NCBI RefSeq assembly: GCF_900094795.1
Contig: NZ_FMBC01000050.1
Location: 1-33,444 of the forward strand
From: Kosakonia oryziphila
GTDB lineage: Bacteria; Pseudomonadota; Gammaproteobacteria; Enterobacterales; Enterobacteriaceae
Direction of reading: 5' to 3'
Length of the DNA stretch: 33,444 nt
The notes below the pieces were generated by a model. It was not told where the DNA came from. It was given only the letters and a program-made list of their open reading frames with translations, and searched no databases. Below, in pieces: positions 32,524 to 33,444 of the stretch (the stretch's first letter is position 1; the number at the start of each line of letters is the position of its first letter). Both the position numbers and the translations under genes were made by a program.

Positions 32524-32865
32524 CTACTCTTTTTCTTCTTCCTCAATGAAGCTTGTGTCTTTCACCGATGTTGTGGCGCGACGTGCTTCACCTTTGTGCT
32601 GCACTTTATTGAGCTGCCGTTCCAGCTTGTTTATCAATTCGTTGATAGCGGTGTACATATCTTCATGCCGTGCACTGGCCACCAGATGTCCATTCGGTGT
32701 GTTGATCGTGGCATCAGCGATAAAGCCCTGCGGCTCCTTGGAGAGAATGATATGTGGATTAATCAGATGTGTTTGCCATTTATCCAGTTTGGCGAGACGG
32801 TCTGCGACATGCTGGCGGATTGCCGGAGTAATTTCCATTTGTTTACTGGTAATGTTCATTGTCAT
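32524..32865 (-). CDS. raiA: RaiA (YfiA), ribosome-associated inhibitor / hibernation factor
   Basis: RaiA binds the 30S A/P-site region in cold or stationary phase, stabilising 70S monomers and opposing dimer formation. The 113-residue protein matches E. coli RaiA throughout: [40 protein letters not shown] and [19 protein letters not shown], with an acidic tail. A CRP-like site lies about 70 bases upstream. Confidence 0.97.
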   Translation of the reverse strand: MTMNITSKQMEITPAIRQHVADRLAKLDKWQTHLINPHIILSKEPQGFIADATINTPNGHLVASARHEDMYTAINELINKLERQLNKVQHKGEARRATTSVKDTSFIEEEEKE

Positions 32866-32927
32866 AAATTTTACCTCTTGTCTTTCCGTCTGGGTGATTT
32901 CAGCATACCGCGCCTAATGTCAAAAAG

Positions 32928-32943
32928 CGTGATTTAAATCACA
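32928..32943. promoter_or_regulatory. CRP-like site upstream of raiA
   Basis: CGTGA-tttaaa-TCACA matches the CRP consensus TGTGA-N6-TCACA in 9 of 10 positions. It is centred about 70 bases upstream of raiA. cAMP-CRP control of raiA is known in E. coli as I recall. Confidence 0.7.
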
Positions 32944-33097
32944 TTATTTTGTCGGTTTTTGTCAAAGGAAAGGTTTTGTGAGGCAGGACAGGAAGAGAGG
33001 AAAATTACCTTGTGGAACTCATCATTAACGGTCATAGTTGATAGGATGCATTGCGGCTAAACCGCTTCAGCTATTGGTAAAATGAATAAAAAAACGG
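32944..33097. other. bamD-raiA intergenic remainder
   Basis: By gene order this is the region upstream of raiA, with bamD expected beyond the IS. I see no coding sequence or RNA gene in it. Confidence 0.5.
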
Positions 33098-33110
33098 CAG
33101 CCATTGGCTG
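33085..33110 (-). terminator. Terminator hairpin abutting the IS4 left end
   Basis: An A-run (33088-33094) is followed by CGG and CAGCCA-t-TGGCTG, a perfect 13-base inverted repeat ending exactly at the IS boundary. On the minus strand this reads as a hairpin followed by CCG and a T-run, probably the bamD terminator. Its 3' arm on the plus strand is cut off before CCG, so the IS sits within it. Confidence 0.6.
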
Positions 33111-33160
33111 TAATGCCGATCAGTTAAGGATCAGTTGACCGATCCAGTGGCTGTGTAAGA

Positions 33161-33194
33161 ATCCGGAAACGCTCACTCGTTTCCGGATTTTTTT
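33161..33194 (+). terminator. Hairpin terminator inside the IS4 end, before the transposase
   Basis: ATCCGGAAACG-ctcact-CGTTTCCGGAT is a perfect 11-bp stem followed by a T-run reaching the transposase ATG. It should stop outside transcription from entering the transposase gene, a common protection against impinging transcription in IS elements. Confidence 0.85.
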
Positions 33195-33444
33195 ATGTAC
33201 ATTGGACAGGCCCTTGATTTGGTATCCCGTTACGATTCTCTGCGTAACCCACTGACTTCTCTGGGGGATTACCTCGACCCCGAACTCATCTCTCGTTGCC
33301 TTGCCGAATCAGGTACAGTAACGCTACGCAAGCGCCGTCTTCCCCTCGAAATGATGGTCTGGTGTATTGTTGGCATGGCGCTTGAGCGTAAAGAACCTCT
33401 TCACCAGATTGTGAATCGCCTGGACATCATGCTGCCGGGCAATC
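33195..33444 (+). CDS. insG: IS4 transposase, N-terminal part (cut by window end)
   Basis: The 83 visible residues begin MYIGQALDLVSRYDSLRNPL and continue to LHQIVNRLDIMLPGN. They match the E. coli IS4 transposase N-terminal DNA-binding region with one difference that I can recall (His2 to Tyr). The frame is open to the window edge; the catalytic DDE residues lie beyond it. Confidence 0.92.
   Translation, partial: MYIGQALDLVSRYDSLRNPLTSLGDYLDPELISRCLAESGTVTLRKRRLPLEMMVWCIVGMALERKEPLHQIVNRLDIMLPGN

Larger units (their letters stand above)
33111..33444 (+). mobile_element. IS4-type insertion sequence, left end (runs out of window)
   Basis: The element begins with the inverted repeat TAATGCCGATCAGTTAAG, the IS4 left terminus as I recall it, and continues through a terminator hairpin into the transposase gene. 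The visible part is colinear with IS4. It lies in the same orientation as the element at the left end of the window. Confidence 0.92.

Overview
The window is a chromosomal segment of an enteric bacterium (Enterobacteriaceae, probably the Enterobacter/Kosakonia/Klebsiella side rather than Escherichia; genus not resolved). It carries the conserved block yfjD-ypjD / ffh-rpsP-rimM-trmD-rplS ... aroF-tyrA / pheA-pheL / raiA in E. coli order. The E. coli yfiLRNB interval is absent. A prophage and a DUF2946/PepSY gene pair lie between rplS and aroF, and an SMP-30 family gene lies between tyrA and pheA.

Layout: (1) 1-355, 3' end of an IS4-group insertion sequence with its right inverted repeat. (2) 380-2473, yfjD and ypjD (minus). 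(3) 2641-6258, ffh, then the rpsP-rimM-trmD-rplS operon (plus). (4) 6335-25761, a P2/186-type element bounded by a 21-bp near-identical direct repeat (20/21), the right copy lying in the 3' end of the integrase gene. (5) 25961-27798, DUF2946 and PepSY membrane proteins with Met/His-rich segments, probably metal (copper) related. (6) 27979-32420, aromatic amino acid genes: TyrR-type control before aroF-tyrA, and the pheL attenuator before pheA. (7) 32524-32865, raiA with a CRP-like site. (8) from 33111, the left end of a second IS4-type element in the same orientation.

The main point of interest is the prophage. Read from its ogr end it has ogr, D, U, T, E/E', FII (tube), FI (sheath), a decayed glycosyltransferase, G, H (fibre), I, J, W, V (spike), R, nested lysC/lysB, a SAR-type endolysin, a small holin and X. 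It then jumps straight to an SOS-box-controlled small gene, replication gene A, small early genes, a Cox-like protein, a divergent CI repressor and the integrase. Portal, scaffold, capsid, terminase and head-completion genes (Q P O N M L), gene S and a recognisable cos are missing, while the tail, lysis and control genes read as intact frames. The tape-measure protein is 581 aa and lacks a long central block present in P2. This is what an inducible headless contractile tail (R-type tailocin) would look like, although a recently deleted prophage is not excluded. Regulation appears 186-like: a non-cleavable-type CI repressor (here with a duplicated DNA-binding domain), face-to-face promoters with inverted-repeat operators, a perfect LexA box at the position of the 186 SOS/antirepressor unit, and Ogr-type late promoter candidates before X, V and FI.

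Both IS elements appear to sit inside Rho-independent terminator hairpins. Homology calls rest on recalled family sequences; no database search was run.
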